Assembly (NCBI GenBank): GCA_963813375.1
Contig: CAWEYT010000019.1
Location: 195,251 to 259,250, forward strand
Source of the DNA: DASTFY01 sp963813375
Lineage (GTDB): Bacteria; Actinomycetota; Acidimicrobiia; Acidimicrobiales; Ilumatobacteraceae
Reading direction: 5' to 3'
DNA: 64,000 bases
Shown here: positions 35,976-45,599 of the stretch, piece by piece
How positions within the stretch are numbered: position 1 is the stretch's first letter
Layout: each line of letters opens with the position of its first letter
Notes under the pieces: generated by a model
Told to the model about the DNA's origin: nothing
Database searches by the model: none
The model's input: only the letters and a program-made list of their open reading frames with translations
Translations under genes and position numbers: made by a program

Positions 35976-37329
35976 GTGGCGGATGGCGCGGTAGTCGCGC
36001 GGCGGTTGTGCACGGGCATGCTCGGAGCACTGGTCGGCATCGCGGTCGAGCTCGGCGCGCCCGGCACCGCAGGCGCACAGGCCCCCGGTGACCTCCAGAT
36101 CGTCGCCGTCGACGCCAGCCGCTCGCCGCTCGTCGCCATCGACGTGGCGGTTCCGGAGCGGGAAGCCAGCGTGGCGCTGCCTCCCGGCGCGTTCCGGGTA
36201 CAGGGCGGTCAGGTCCTCGAAGCCACGCGTCTGGATTCCGCCGACCTCGCCGTCGGCCTCGTCTTCGACGACGGTGCCGGAGCGACGCCCCAAGCGATCG
36301 TGGCCGCCCAAGGCGCCACGCTGGAGCTGGCCCGCGACGTCGATGCGGGCACGCGGATCGCAGTCGCGTCGACCAGCGGCGTCGCCGGCCCAGCGAGCGC
36401 AGACCCCGCAGCAGTCATCGGGAACATCGCGAAGGTGGGGGCCAAGCCCGCCGGCGGGCCCGCGGAGCTGGTCCTGGCGCTCGGGCGGATGGCCGCCGAG
36501 CTGCCGAAGGTGGGGTCGCGGCGGCACGTCATCGCGCTCGTCTCCGACCAGTCGCTCGCCGGCGCCGACCTCACGCAGCTGGAGGCCGCCCTCGTGCGCG
36601 CCGGCGTGCGACTCCACGTCGTGTCGACAGGCACCCGTGTCGATCCTGCTGTCGCCTCGCTGGCCGCTGCCACTGGAGGGAGCGCTGTCGCCCCTGGGCC
36701 GGGTGGTTTCCTCGCCGCGGTCGACGCGCTCGACGATGAGCCTGACGGGGCAGTACCGGCTCGAGGTCCGGCTACCAGAGCCAGGCCGCCACACCGTCGA
36801 GCTGACGGTCGGACCGCGGACGTACCAGACAGCGGTCGATGTGGCCGCGGCACAGGCCCAGGTGCCGTCCACCGCGACGGGCACGACGACCGGCGCAACG
36901 CCGACGACGATCGTGACCAGCCCGGCCGGGTCGTCCGCGTCGAGGTCGGGTGCGAACCCAGGCGGTGGCACATCGTCCGGACGCGGAAGTCGCAGCTTGC
37001 TGTGGGCTGTAGTCGCAGTGTCCGCGCTCGGCGTCCTCGCCGTGCTGGTCGCGGTCAGCGTCCGCCGTCGTCGGGGTCAGCGTGGAGCTGAAGCGCCGCC
37101 GGCGACGCCGGCGCCCGTCGGGGTGCAGGCGGTGGCCCCCGCAGTCGACGACGTGCGTGGCGAGGCCTGGAGCGATGACGAGGGCTGGAAGGACGGGGCT
37201 CGGGAGGAGGACAGCTCGGAAGAGGACAGCTGGGAAGAGGACAGCTGGCGGACGAGGAGGACAGCTGGGAGGAGGACAGCTGGCCGGACGAGGAGGACGA
37301 TCAGTCCGAGCCGGCTGCGCCGCAGCTGA
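35976..37329 (+). CDS. Membrane-anchored vWA-like protein with acidic repeat tail (frameshifts)
   Basis: Signal peptide (MLGALVGIAVELGAPGTAGA), then a vWA-like fold: DLQIVAVDASRSPLVAIDVA, VGLVFDDGAGA where DxSxS of a metal site would be expected, HVIALVSDQSLAGADLTQLE. The frame shifts near 36745; LTGQYRLEVRLPEPGRHTVE follows, a Thr/Ser linker, a helix (LLWAVVAVSALGVLAVLVAV) and a cytosolic acidic tail. As printed the protein ends at 37329. Two near-identical repeat copies (TGGCGGACGAG and TGGCCGGACGAG) show one C missing at about 37249; restoring it carries the frame into integrase-like sequence ending at 37478. Divergent from the DUF4397/sortase pair. Confidence 0.7.
37204..37300 (+). repeat. 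Tandem EEDSW-coding repeat
   Basis: About six units of GAGGACAGCTGG with short spacers encode EEDS(S/W) repeats. Tryptophans spaced in acidic sequence suggest a binding tail. The unit at 37241-37255 lacks one C compared with the later copy at 37279-37290, which pins the frameshift of the host gene. Confidence 0.8.
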
Positions 37330-37541
37330 CCCTCGAGGACTGGTTCGAGTTGTGGTGGCCGACGGTGACGAACCTCGGACCGGGCGCGGCCGCGTGTGAC
37401 GAGCGAGACGCCCACGCCTACATTTGCCGGCCCTCGGCGAGGGGCTGGACGATGAGCGATGCGATCGATGGGTATTGATTTTGGGATTTGAGATTGTAGA
37501 ATTAAGGTACAGAGGCCGGCCTGGACCGACTCGACCAACCG

Positions 37542-38375
37542 ATGCTGATCGACTGGGTCTCCGACCTCGGCGACCCCGAGACCGTCGACCTCAAGGCACC
37601 CACGATCCACCGCGTCGCCCGGATCCTCAGCGGCTGTCTCGCCGCGGCGGTGGACGAGGGCCTGATCACCGAGAACCCGGCGGCGGACCTGCCGCTCCCC
37701 GACATCGAAGAGAACGAGATGAAGCTCCTCACTGACGAAGAGATCTGGCGCCTCGCGGACGCGATGCATCCCCGATACCGCCCGAGCGTGCTGCTGGCCG
37801 GCTTCTGCGGCCTACGGCTCGGCGAGCTGCTCGGGCTGCGGTGGCAGCACGTCGACCTGGCCGGACGCCGGCTGCACATCGTCGAGACGATGACCGAGCT
37901 CGACGGCCGGCTCCTGATCGGACCGCCGAGGGCCAAGGCGAGAGTGCGGTCCCTTCCGCTGCCAGAGTTCGTGGTCTCCTCGCTGGCTCGGTTACAGGAT
38001 GAGAACGACGGGACCGACGAGACGGCCGGCGACGCCCTCTTGTTCGGCGTTTCGGACGACCGCCCGCTGTCACCCGGCCTCTTCCACCGCCACTACTGGG
38101 CTCCCGCGGTCGACGAAGCCGGTCTCGGGCCACTGTGGGTGCGCGACCTTCGCCACAGTGCGGTCGCGATCTGGATTCGAGAGCGGGTCCATCCTGAACA
38201 GATCGTTGCCCTGGGAGGATTCCCCTCGATCGCTGCGCTCTTGCGGACCTACGGCCACCTTTACAGGGAGGCGGGCGCGTTGATGTCGCTGCTGGACGAG
38301 CGTGCCGAGGCGAATGGCGATGCGGACCATCCGTCGGCGGCTGCCGCGGCCGAGGACGTCGGGAGTCCCTGGTAG
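37542..38375 (+). CDS. Degenerate tyrosine recombinase (integrase), catalytic domain
   Basis: 277 residues matching the C-terminal half of actinobacterial phage-type integrases: ILSGCLAAAVDEGLITENPA, CGLRLGELLGLRW (catalytic Arg), GPPRAKARVRSLPLP and RTYGHLY (nucleophile Tyr). Box II reads VRDLRHSAVA where HDLRH is expected, and the LGH motif reads LGG, so two catalytic positions are lost. The core-binding domain lies just upstream in other frames (LTLEDWFELWWPTVTNL near 37330-37380, LPALGEGLDDERCD near 37425), separated by an AT-rich patch. No good start codon for a full-length protein is visible. Probably a decayed element. Confidence 0.7.
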   Translation: MLIDWVSDLGDPETVDLKAPTIHRVARILSGCLAAAVDEGLITENPAADLPLPDIEENEMKLLTDEEIWRLADAMHPRYRPSVLLAGFCGLRLGELLGLRWQHVDLAGRRLHIVETMTELDGRLLIGPPRAKARVRSLPLPEFVVSSLARLQDENDGTDETAGDALLFGVSDDRPLSPGLFHRHYWAPAVDEAGLGPLWVRDLRHSAVAIWIRERVHPEQIVALGGFPSIAALLRTYGHLYREAGALMSLLDERAEANGDADHPSAAAAAEDVGSPW

Positions 38376-38385
38376 CGAGACGCCA

Positions 38386-38760
38386 TCACAGCTTGTCGAG
38401 GAAGCGCTCGCCGTCGACCATGACCCGGGTGACCTTGCCGCAGGCCACGAGTCCGCGGTGGTCGCGCACGGCCACGGTGAAATGGAGGCGGCGGCCCTCC
38501 ACCTTGTCCAGGATCGCTTCGGCCGCCACCGTCGAGCCGACGGCGTTGGGCTGAAGGTGGTCGAGCTGGATGCGCATCCCGACGGTCGTCTGGCCTGCGG
38601 GCAGGTGGCCGTCGACGGCGGCCACCGTCGCCTCCTCGCACAGCGCCACGACCCTGGGCGTGGCCAGGACGGGGACGTCACCTGAGCCGAACGCCACGGC
38701 GGTGTCGTCATCGCCCACCGTCAACTTGACCTCTGCTCGCGCGCCCGGCTCGACCGCCAC
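38386..38760 (-). CDS. FlK-like acyl-CoA thioesterase
   Basis: 124-residue single hotdog domain. VLATPRVVALCEEATVAAVD, TTVGMRIQLDHLQPNAVGST and LHFTVAVRDHRGLVACGKVT fit the fluoroacetyl-CoA thioesterase-like family; Thr in the first motif, Glu in the second helix and His in the LDHL motif match the catalytic set. GTG start at 38760. Probably removes an unwanted acyl-CoA; the substrate is unknown. Divergent from the LLM gene. Confidence 0.83.
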   Translation of the reverse strand: MAVEPGARAEVKLTVGDDDTAVAFGSGDVPVLATPRVVALCEEATVAAVDGHLPAGQTTVGMRIQLDHLQPNAVGSTVAAEAILDKVEGRRLHFTVAVRDHRGLVACGKVTRVMVDGERFLDKL

Positions 38761-38822
38761 GGCACCCAGGATAGGAGCCGAGGGCCGCGGATCCGCGGTC
38801 TGTGGAGCAGACTCGTGGCCAC

Positions 38823-39911
38823 ATGCACGTCGGCTACTCGGTCACCTTCCAGAACCCACAGGGCGCCCGGAGCGACGCCGAGGTGTACCACCGCGAGCTC
38901 GGGTTCGCGCTCCAGGCCGAGATGTGGGGGTTCGACTCGATCTGGACGGTCGAGCACCACTTCACCGAGTACACGATGTGTCCGGACCCGTTGCAGCTGC
39001 TGACCTACCTGGCCGGTCAGACCCGGCGCATCCAGCTCGGCACCGGGGTCATCGTGCTGCCCTGGCACGATCCCATCCGCCTCGCCGAGCAGATCACGCT
39101 CCTCGACAACCTGTCCGGCGGGCGGGTCCTGCTCGGCATCGGTCGGGGCATCGCCAAGGTCGAGTACGACGGCTTCCGGGTGCCGATGGACACCTCGCGC
39201 GAGCGGTTCATCGAGTACGCGGGCGTGCTGCTGCGCGGACTGGAGGACGGCCACGTCGAGCACGAGGGCGAGTTCGTGTCCCAGCCCCGGCGCGAGCTAC
39301 GGCCCCGGCCGCAGCACTCGTTCCGGGGGCGGACCTATGCCGCCGCGGTCTCGCCGGACTCCATGCCGATCATGGCCGCGCTCGGTGTCGGCCTGCTCGT
39401 CATCGTCCAGAAGCCGTGGGAGATGGTGCGCGAGGACTTCGCCGTGTACCGGGAGGCGTGGGCCGAGGTCAACGACGGTGAGCCCCCGCCGCCCATCTGC
39501 AGCGGCTTCCTCTTCGTCGACGAGGACGCCGACCGGGCCGAGGAGCTGGCCCACGAGTACATCGGCGAGTACTACCGCTCGGTCCTGCGGCACTACGCCT
39601 TCGACCAGGCGCCCCACGAGGGCGTGGCCGGCTACGAGTTCTACGCATCGATCGCCCGCTACATCGACCGCCACGGCACCGACGGCGCGGTGGAGGACTT
39701 CGTGGCGCTGATGCCCTGGGGGACGCCCGAGCAGGTGCTCGAGAAGCTCGACGTGATCCGGGAGACCATCGGCATGGCCGCCTTCACGCCGAACTTCTGC
39801 TTCGGCGGCATGCCGTACGAGGAGGCCGAGCGCAACATCGCCTGCTTCGTGGACCAGGTGCTGCCCACGCTCAAGGAGTGGGAGGCGCCGCCCATCGGGG
39901 TTGCGCTGTGA
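38823..39911 (+). CDS. Luciferase-like (LLM class) flavin/F420-dependent oxidoreductase
   Basis: 362 residues of bacterial-luciferase TIM barrel. MHVGYSVTFQNPQG, WGFDSIWTVEHHFTEYTMCP, IQLGTGVIVLPWHDPIRLAE, LSGGRVLLGIGRGIAKVEYD. VEHHF is the loop typical of alkanal monooxygenase and limonene-hydroxylase-like members. Complete and uninterrupted. Substrate unknown. Confidence 0.9.
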   Translation: MHVGYSVTFQNPQGARSDAEVYHRELGFALQAEMWGFDSIWTVEHHFTEYTMCPDPLQLLTYLAGQTRRIQLGTGVIVLPWHDPIRLAEQITLLDNLSGGRVLLGIGRGIAKVEYDGFRVPMDTSRERFIEYAGVLLRGLEDGHVEHEGEFVSQPRRELRPRPQHSFRGRTYAAAVSPDSMPIMAALGVGLLVIVQKPWEMVREDFAVYREAWAEVNDGEPPPPICSGFLFVDEDADRAEELAHEYIGEYYRSVLRHYAFDQAPHEGVAGYEFYASIARYIDRHGTDGAVEDFVALMPWGTPEQVLEKLDVIRETIGMAAFTPNFCFGGMPYEEAERNIACFVDQVLPTLKEWEAPPIGVAL

Positions 39912-40008
39912 CCCATCCGGGTGATCGGCCCGTTTCCGGGAACTGGGAAGTGCCGACGGGCGTTGATTCCCTGGTGACGTGGGATGCTCCCCGCATCAGG
40001 AGATCAGC

Positions 40009-40707
40009 ATGCGCATCCTCGTGGTCGAGGACGAGGAGGACCTGGCGGGCGCGGTGGCGGCCGGCCTGCGCCGGGAGGGCTACGCCGTGGACGTCGCGGG
40101 CGATGGGCGTTCGGCCCTCGATCGCCTCGGGGTGCACGACTACGACATGGTCTGCCTGGACCTGAACCTGCCCGACGCCGACGGCCTGGACATCTGCCGC
40201 CACGTCGTCGACACGCCGAGGGACGGCCACCCGCAGGAAGCGGACGCCCCGCGCATCCTCGTGCTGTCGGCCCGGGACCGGGTGGAGGATCGGATCGCCG
40301 GACTCGACCACGGTGCCGATGACTACCTGGTCAAGCCCTTCGCGCTCGGCGAGCTGACGGCCCGCGTGAGGGCGCTGCTGCGTCGTGACGTCTCCGGGAC
40401 CGGTGCGGTCCTGCGCTGGGACGACATCGAGCTGGACGCCGCTCGCCACCTGGCCCGCATCGATGGTACCGACCTCGACCTCACGCCCAAGGAGTTCGCG
40501 CTCCTGCGCTTCCTCCTCCTGCATGCCGACGAGGTCCACAGCGCCGAGCGGCTCCTGGAGCACGTGTGGGACGAGCACGCCGACCCCTTCACCAACACGG
40601 TGCGGGTCACGATCAGCAACCTGCGCCGCAAGCTGGCGGAGGCCGGCGATCGCCAGCCCATCGAAACCGTGACCGGGCGGGGCTACCGCTTGGTGCCCCG
40701 AGCGTGA
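40009..40707 (+). CDS. OmpR/PhoB family response regulator
   Basis: 232 residues. Receiver domain with acidic pair VVEDEED, phospho-acceptor Asp in YDMVCLDLNLPDADG and Lys in DDYLVKPFALGEL; winged helix DNA-binding domain with LTPKEFALLRFLLLHADEV and TVRVTISNLRRKL...GRGYRLV. An insert of about ten residues (TPRDGHPQEADA) lies in the receiver. CAGGAGATC precedes the ATG. The last bases overlap the kinase start. Confidence 0.94.
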   Translation: MRILVVEDEEDLAGAVAAGLRREGYAVDVAGDGRSALDRLGVHDYDMVCLDLNLPDADGLDICRHVVDTPRDGHPQEADAPRILVLSARDRVEDRIAGLDHGADDYLVKPFALGELTARVRALLRRDVSGTGAVLRWDDIELDAARHLARIDGTDLDLTPKEFALLRFLLLHADEVHSAERLLEHVWDEHADPFTNTVRVTISNLRRKLAEAGDRQPIETVTGRGYRLVPRA

Positions 40708-41955
40708 AGCGGCACGGACGCCGCCGGGCCGCACGGGCCGCCGGCCTGACGATCGGGTTGGCTCTGATCGGCGTGGCGGCCGTGCTGGTCGGCTCGTGGC
40801 TGTCCGCCCGTGCCGCGCCCGAGCCTCCGGCCGTGGTCACCAAGGTCGACCAGGTCGGTGATCAGGTCGCGGTGATCCAGATCGACGGCGCGGGCGCGCA
40901 GGTCGCGGCCGAGGCCTCGCGCCAGTCGGCGCTGCGCTGGACGCTCGCCGCGCTCGCGGCCGCCATGGTCCCGCTGGCCGCGCTCTCGTGGGTGGTCAGC
41001 GGGCGCTGGAGCCGGGCCGACGACGAACCGGACGACGCACAGCGCGCTGAGCCGACCTCTGCGGCACTCGACCAGAGCCAGGGCCTCGAGGCCCTGCAGG
41101 AGCAGCGTGAGCACGACCGCCGGCACCTGCAGGAGGTGGTGCACGAGTTGCGCACCCCGCTGGCGGTGGCGGCGACCAACCTCGACCTGGCGACGACGAC
41201 CCCTGGCCTTGACCACGAGTTGGAACAGCAACTGGCGGCGGCCCGACGAGGCCTCGAGCGCCTGGCCCGCACTGTGGACGATCTCGCCGCGCACGGCCGG
41301 CTGGCGGTGGCCGGCGACGGATCCGTCGACCTGGCGCACGAGGCCCGGGCGCTCGCCGGAGAGCACACGGCGATGGCAGTCGCTCACCGGTTGACGCTCG
41401 ACGTCGAGGTGCCCGAACGCCTCGTGATCGTCGCCGACCGGGCCGCGGTGCGCACGGCCGTCGGGAACCTGCTGACGAACGCCCTCCGCCTGGCGCCGGT
41501 GGGCTCGATCGTGCGCCTCGCCGCCGGTCGGCACGCCGACTGGGCCTGGATCGCGGTGCGGGACGAGGGTCCGGGGCTCGCCGACGCCGACCACGAGCGG
41601 GCGTTCCATCGCTACTGGCGGGGCCGGTACGACGTCGACCGGGAAGGCGACAGCGGCACGGCGAGCGAGGCCCGCGGCCTCGGCCTCACCATCGCCCGCC
41701 AGCTCACGGAGGCCCAGGGCGGCCACGTCACCGTGCGGTCGGCCGATCGGGATCGGTTCGACGTTCGTCGTGTGGCTGCCGGCCTCGCCGGACGCCCGCA
41801 GCCAGGAGGTCGTGGCTGACGACGGGGTCCACCACCGCGTCGACCCCCTGCCCGCGGCCCCGGCCGTGCCGCCCAAGCCGTCGGTGTCGCGCCGATCGGC
41901 GCCGGTCGCCGATCCGGCGGACATGGACGCGGCGGCGGTCGCCTCCACGCGCTGA
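40704..41955 (+). CDS. Sensor histidine kinase (frameshift near C-terminus)
   Basis: GTG 40704 overlaps the regulator stop (GTGA). Two transmembrane helices (ITIGLALIGVAAVLVG-like segment at about 13-33 and LAALAAAMVPLAALSWVVSG at about 80-100) flank a short extracytoplasmic loop of roughly 45 residues. Dimerisation box HLQEVVHELRTPLAVAATNL with the phospho-His, N box NLLTNALRLAP, G1 RDEGPGLADADHERAFHRYW, G2 ARGLGLTIARQL. No HAMP domain. The printed frame ends at 41819; FVVWLPASPDARSQEVVADD in the next frame continues the ATPase fold to 41955, so an indel near 41760 is likely. Confidence 0.9.
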
Positions 41956-41961
41956 TCGCCC

Positions 41962-41980
41962 TTAACCCGGGCTTTAACCC
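41962..41980. promoter_or_regulatory. Direct repeat TTAACCC x2, candidate response-regulator site
   Basis: TTAACCC occurs at 41962-41968 and again at 41974-41980, 12 bases apart, in the 46-base gap between the kinase and the protease gene. OmpR-type regulators bind direct half-sites about one helix turn apart. AT content here is high for the region. Possible binding site of the adjacent regulator, linking it to htrA. Confidence 0.45.
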
Positions 41981-42001
41981 TTCCTCCGTACCTTCGCCCT
42001 C

Positions 42002-43584
42002 ATGCCTGTCGACACGACGCCTACCCCCGTGCTGCCCCCGCGGCGGACGTGGCGGGACCTGCCGGCGACCCCGCCGGTGGCCGACTTCCTCCCGCCGCCG
42101 GACCCCGACCACCTGATCGCGCTCCCGGGCGAGCACGGCGAGGAGCCTCCCGCCGACGACCCCGGTACCCCCGCAGGAGCTCCGGCCGACGAGCCGCGGT
42201 CCCGCAAGCGCGTCTGGTTGGCGGTCGGCGCGGTGGCTGCGGTCGTGGCGACGATCGGCGCGGTGGTCTGGAGCCAGGGCGAGTCGTCCGGCACGGCGCC
42301 CACCACGCCGACGGTGGCGGCGCCCTCCGAGCCCGGCTCGACCTCGAGCGTGCAGGACGTGGCCAAGGCCCTCGGCCCGGCCGTCGTGCAGATCGAGATC
42401 GGCCAGGGCCTGGGCTCGGGTGTCATCTACGACAGCTCCGGCCTCATCCTCACGGCCCACCACGTCGTGGCCGGCGCCGACGAGGTCACGGTGCGGACGG
42501 CGGACGAGCAAGAGCTCCCCGGCCGCGTCGTCGGTCGCGCTCCTGAGCGCGACCTCGCCATCGTCGCCGTGTCGCCCTCGACCGAACTGGTGGCGGCGCC
42601 GCTGGCCGAGGCAGGCAGCGTCGAGGTCGGCGAGACGGCCATCGCCCTCGGCAGCCCCTTCGGCTTCCAGCAGACCGTGACTTCGGGCATCGTGAGCGGC
42701 CTCGACCGCGAGCTCGAGTCGCCCGTCGGCACGCTCACCGGCCTGATCCAGACCGACGCCCCGATCAACCCGGGCAACTCCGGCGGACCGCTGGCCGACG
42801 CCAGTGCGAAGGTCATCGGCATCAACACCGCCATCGCCTCGGCCTCCGGGGGGAGCGACGGCGTCGGCTTCGCCGTGCCGGTCGAGGACGCCAAGGACCT
42901 GATGGACCAGGTCGAGCAGGCCGGTGGCGCGGAGGCGCCGACGGTCCCGGATCCGGGCGGATCGGGCGCGGCTGGACAGCCTGGGCATCCCCGGCCTCGA
43001 CGGCCTCCAGGATCTCCTGCCCGAGGGCATGCCGGGTCTCGAGGACCTGCAGGACCTGCTGCCGGGCCTCGGCCTCGACGGGCTCCTGCCCGAGCTGGGC
43101 ACCGGGTCGATGGACCAGATGCTCCGTGACATGCTCGACGAGCTCTTCCCGGGCCTCGGCGACCTGTTCGGCGAGCCGGGCTCCGAGCCGTCGCAGCCCG
43201 CGCCGGGCCAGGAGCCTCCGGCACAGGCGGCTCCGAGCGCGCTGTCTCTCGTCGAGGTACCCGAACCGCCGGCCGGCTACGAGCAGCTCCGCTCGACCAG
43301 CCGGACCGAGGAGAACGCGGGCACGGTCGAGGGGACGCAGCTCATCGTGCTCGAGGGACCTGACGGGCAGGTGAGTGTGGCCGCCGAGCGCAGCGCCGAC
43401 AGCGCGGACCAGTTCGCCGAGCTCGAGGGCGAGCGAGACGACGGTGAACGGCCAGCAGGCCGTCGCCATGGACAACGGCATCGCCTTCCTCACCGACGAC
43501 GGCCTGCTGGTCATCGTGCGGGGCGGCGGGCAGGTGTCGCAGGACGACGTGACGGCGGTCGCCGAGGCCGTGGAGGTGCAGTGA
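42002..43584 (+). CDS. HtrA-like S1C serine protease lacking PDZ, with Leu-Pro-Gly tail (frameshifts)
   Basis: Proline-rich cytosolic N-terminus, one transmembrane helix (VWLAVGAVAAVVATIGAVVW, about 75-95), then a trypsin-like domain with His in LTAHHVVAGADE, Asp in ERDLAIVAVS and Ser in INPGNSGGPLADAS. No PDZ follows. Frame shifts near 42955 and 43435. The tail is Leu/Pro/Gly/Asp rich (GIPGLDGLQDLLPEGMPGLE, DLQDLLPGLGLDGLLPELG) with repeats of PGLxxLQDLLP, then a C-terminal module LIVLEGPDGQVSVAAERSA and AMDNGIAFLTDDGLLVIVRG. Probably a surface protease for envelope stress, with the two-component system beside it. Confidence 0.83.
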
Positions 43585-43632
43585 TGAGCACAGACATGAG
43601 CACGGACACCACCACGAACGTGCGAGACGTCC

Positions 43633-44685
43633 ATGCCCTGGAGAGACGGGACGGACGTGCCGACGAACGGCAGCACGCCGATGTCGGTCACCCAAGCGGG
43701 CGCCGCGCTCGAGCAGGTGCTGTTCGAGATGCGCCGTGTGATCGTCGGCCAGGACCGCGTGCTCGAGCGAGTGCTGGTGGCGTTGCTGGCCAACGGTCAC
43801 TGCCTCCTCGAGGGCGTGCCCGGCCTGGGCAAGACGCTGACGGTGGCCACCCTGGCCAGGACGCTGAGCGGAACGTTCACCCGCATCCAGTTCACACCTG
43901 ACCTGATCCCGTCGGACCTCGTCGGCACCCGCATCTACCGCCCGTCGAGCGAGCGCTTCGACGTCGAGCTGGGACCGGTGTTCGCCAACTTCGTGCTGGC
44001 CGACGAGATCAACCGCGCACCGGCCAAGGTGCAGTCGGCCCTCCTCGAGGTCATGGCCGAGCGCCAGGTGTCCCTCGGCGGGCGCACCTACCCCGTGCCT
44101 TCGCCGTTCCTGGTGCTGGCCACCCAGAACCCGATCGAGTCCGAGGGCGTCTACGCGCTGCCCGAGGCTCAGCGGGACCGCTTCCTGATGCGCATCCCCG
44201 TCGACTACCCGACGGCGGCCGAGGAGCACGAGATCGTCGACCGGTCGGCCCGGCCGGAGGCCGAGCCCGCCCGCCTGCTGAGCCCCGAGGACGTGTCCCG
44301 GCTGCAGCGCTCGGCCGCGGCGGTGACGGTCGACCCGGCCGTGTCCGACTACGCCGTGCGCATCGTGCTGGCCACCCGCCGGCCGACCGAGCACGGCCTG
44401 GCCAGCATCGACGGCCTGCTGGCCTACGGCGCCAGCCCCCGAGCCAGCATCGGCCTCGTCCGCGCCGCCCGCGCGCTGGCGCTCCTGCGAGGCCGCGCCC
44501 ACGCGTTGCCCCAGGACGTCTACGACGTCGCCTTCGACGTGCTCAACCACCGGTTGGTGCCGTCGTTCGACGCGGTGGCCGACGGGGTGACCGTCGACGA
44601 CATCGTGGTCGAGGTCCTCAGCTCGGTGAAGGCTCCCCGGCGCCTGACCACCGGCCGGGCGGGAACCACCCTCTCGACCTCATGA
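43633..44685 (+). CDS. MoxR family AAA+ ATPase
   Basis: AAA+ chaperone of about 350 residues. Walker A LLEGVPGLGKTLTVATLA, Walker B FVLADEINRAPAKVQSALLE, sensor LVLATQNPIESEGVYALPEA and the MoxR-type C-terminal helical lid. The start is unsure: ATG 43633 or ATG 43681 (MSVTQAGAALEQVLF); the ATG at 43584, right at the protease stop, opens a short frame (MSTDMSTDTTTNVRDV) that would join after one indel. Forms the classic moxR-DUF58-vWA trio, thought to mature or insert metal into partner proteins. Confidence 0.9.
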   Translation: MPWRDGTDVPTNGSTPMSVTQAGAALEQVLFEMRRVIVGQDRVLERVLVALLANGHCLLEGVPGLGKTLTVATLARTLSGTFTRIQFTPDLIPSDLVGTRIYRPSSERFDVELGPVFANFVLADEINRAPAKVQSALLEVMAERQVSLGGRTYPVPSPFLVLATQNPIESEGVYALPEAQRDRFLMRIPVDYPTAAEEHEIVDRSARPEAEPARLLSPEDVSRLQRSAAAVTVDPAVSDYAVRIVLATRRPTEHGLASIDGLLAYGASPRASIGLVRAARALALLRGRAHALPQDVYDVAFDVLNHRLVPSFDAVADGVTVDDIVVEVLSSVKAPRRLTTGRAGTTLSTS

Positions 44686-45599
44686 CCTCGCTCACGGCGG
44701 CGTCGCGGGCGGCGGCGGTCGGTCTGGAACTGACCGTCCTCCGCCGTCTCGATGGCCTGCTGCAGGGCGACCACGCCGGGCTCCTGCCGGCTCACGGCAG
44801 CGAGACCGGGGAGGCCCGGCTCTACGAGCCCGGTGACGACACCCGCCGCCTCGACTGGGCGCTCACCGCCCGCACGACGACACCCCACGTGCGGGACACC
44901 ATCGCCGACCACGAGCTGGAGCTCTGGCTGGCGGTGGACGACTCCGCCAGCCTGGCCTTCGGCACGGCGCGCTACGAGAAGCACGACGTGGCGTGGGCCG
45001 CGGCCGGCGCCTTCGCCCTGCTCGCCTCCCGAGGCGGCAACCGGGTCGGCGCGCTGACCACGACCGGACGCCAGACCGCGTTCCCCGCCCGCAGCGGGCG
45101 CCAGCACGTCGGCGCGGTCCTCGCGGCCCTTCGTCGCAGTCCCGAGGATGGCGTTGCGGGCGATCTCGCCGCCACCCTCACCACATTGCGACGGCACGCC
45201 CGCCGCCGCGGCCTGGTCGTCGTGGTGTCGGACTTCCTCGTCCCCAGCGGGTGGGAGAACCCGCTGCGGGCGCTGGCCAGCCGGCAGGACGTCGTCGCCA
45301 TCGAGGTGATCGACCCCCGCGAGCTGGATCTTCCGGACGTCGGCCCGTTGGCGGTGGCCGACCCCGAGACCGGGCGCCGGCGGATCATCGACACCGGTGA
45401 CGCCGCCCTGCGTGTCCGCTACGCCGAGGCCGCCCAGGCCGGGCGGGCGGACGTGGCCCGCCGGATCGCGGCCGCCGGCGCCCACCACCTGGTCCTGCGC
45501 ACGGACCGGGACTGGGTGGTCGACCTGGTGCGCTTCGTCGGTGCCCGCCGGCGCCATCGCTACAACGCCGCCGCCGCGGCCCATGGGAGTCGACGCTGA
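44682..45599 (+). CDS. DUF58 domain protein
   Basis: 305 residues. ATGA overlap with moxR. LYEPGDDTRRLDWALTARTT is the DUF58 signature, and ELWLAVDDSASLAFG is its vWA-like strand with DxSxS. No transmembrane helices. Works with MoxR and the vWA protein in relatives. Confidence 0.9.
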   Translation: MTSLTAASRAAAVGLELTVLRRLDGLLQGDHAGLLPAHGSETGEARLYEPGDDTRRLDWALTARTTTPHVRDTIADHELELWLAVDDSASLAFGTARYEKHDVAWAAAGAFALLASRGGNRVGALTTTGRQTAFPARSGRQHVGAVLAALRRSPEDGVAGDLAATLTTLRRHARRRGLVVVVSDFLVPSGWENPLRALASRQDVVAIEVIDPRELDLPDVGPLAVADPETGRRRIIDTGDAALRVRYAEAAQAGRADVARRIAAAGAHHLVLRTDRDWVVDLVRFVGARRRHRYNAAAAAHGSRR

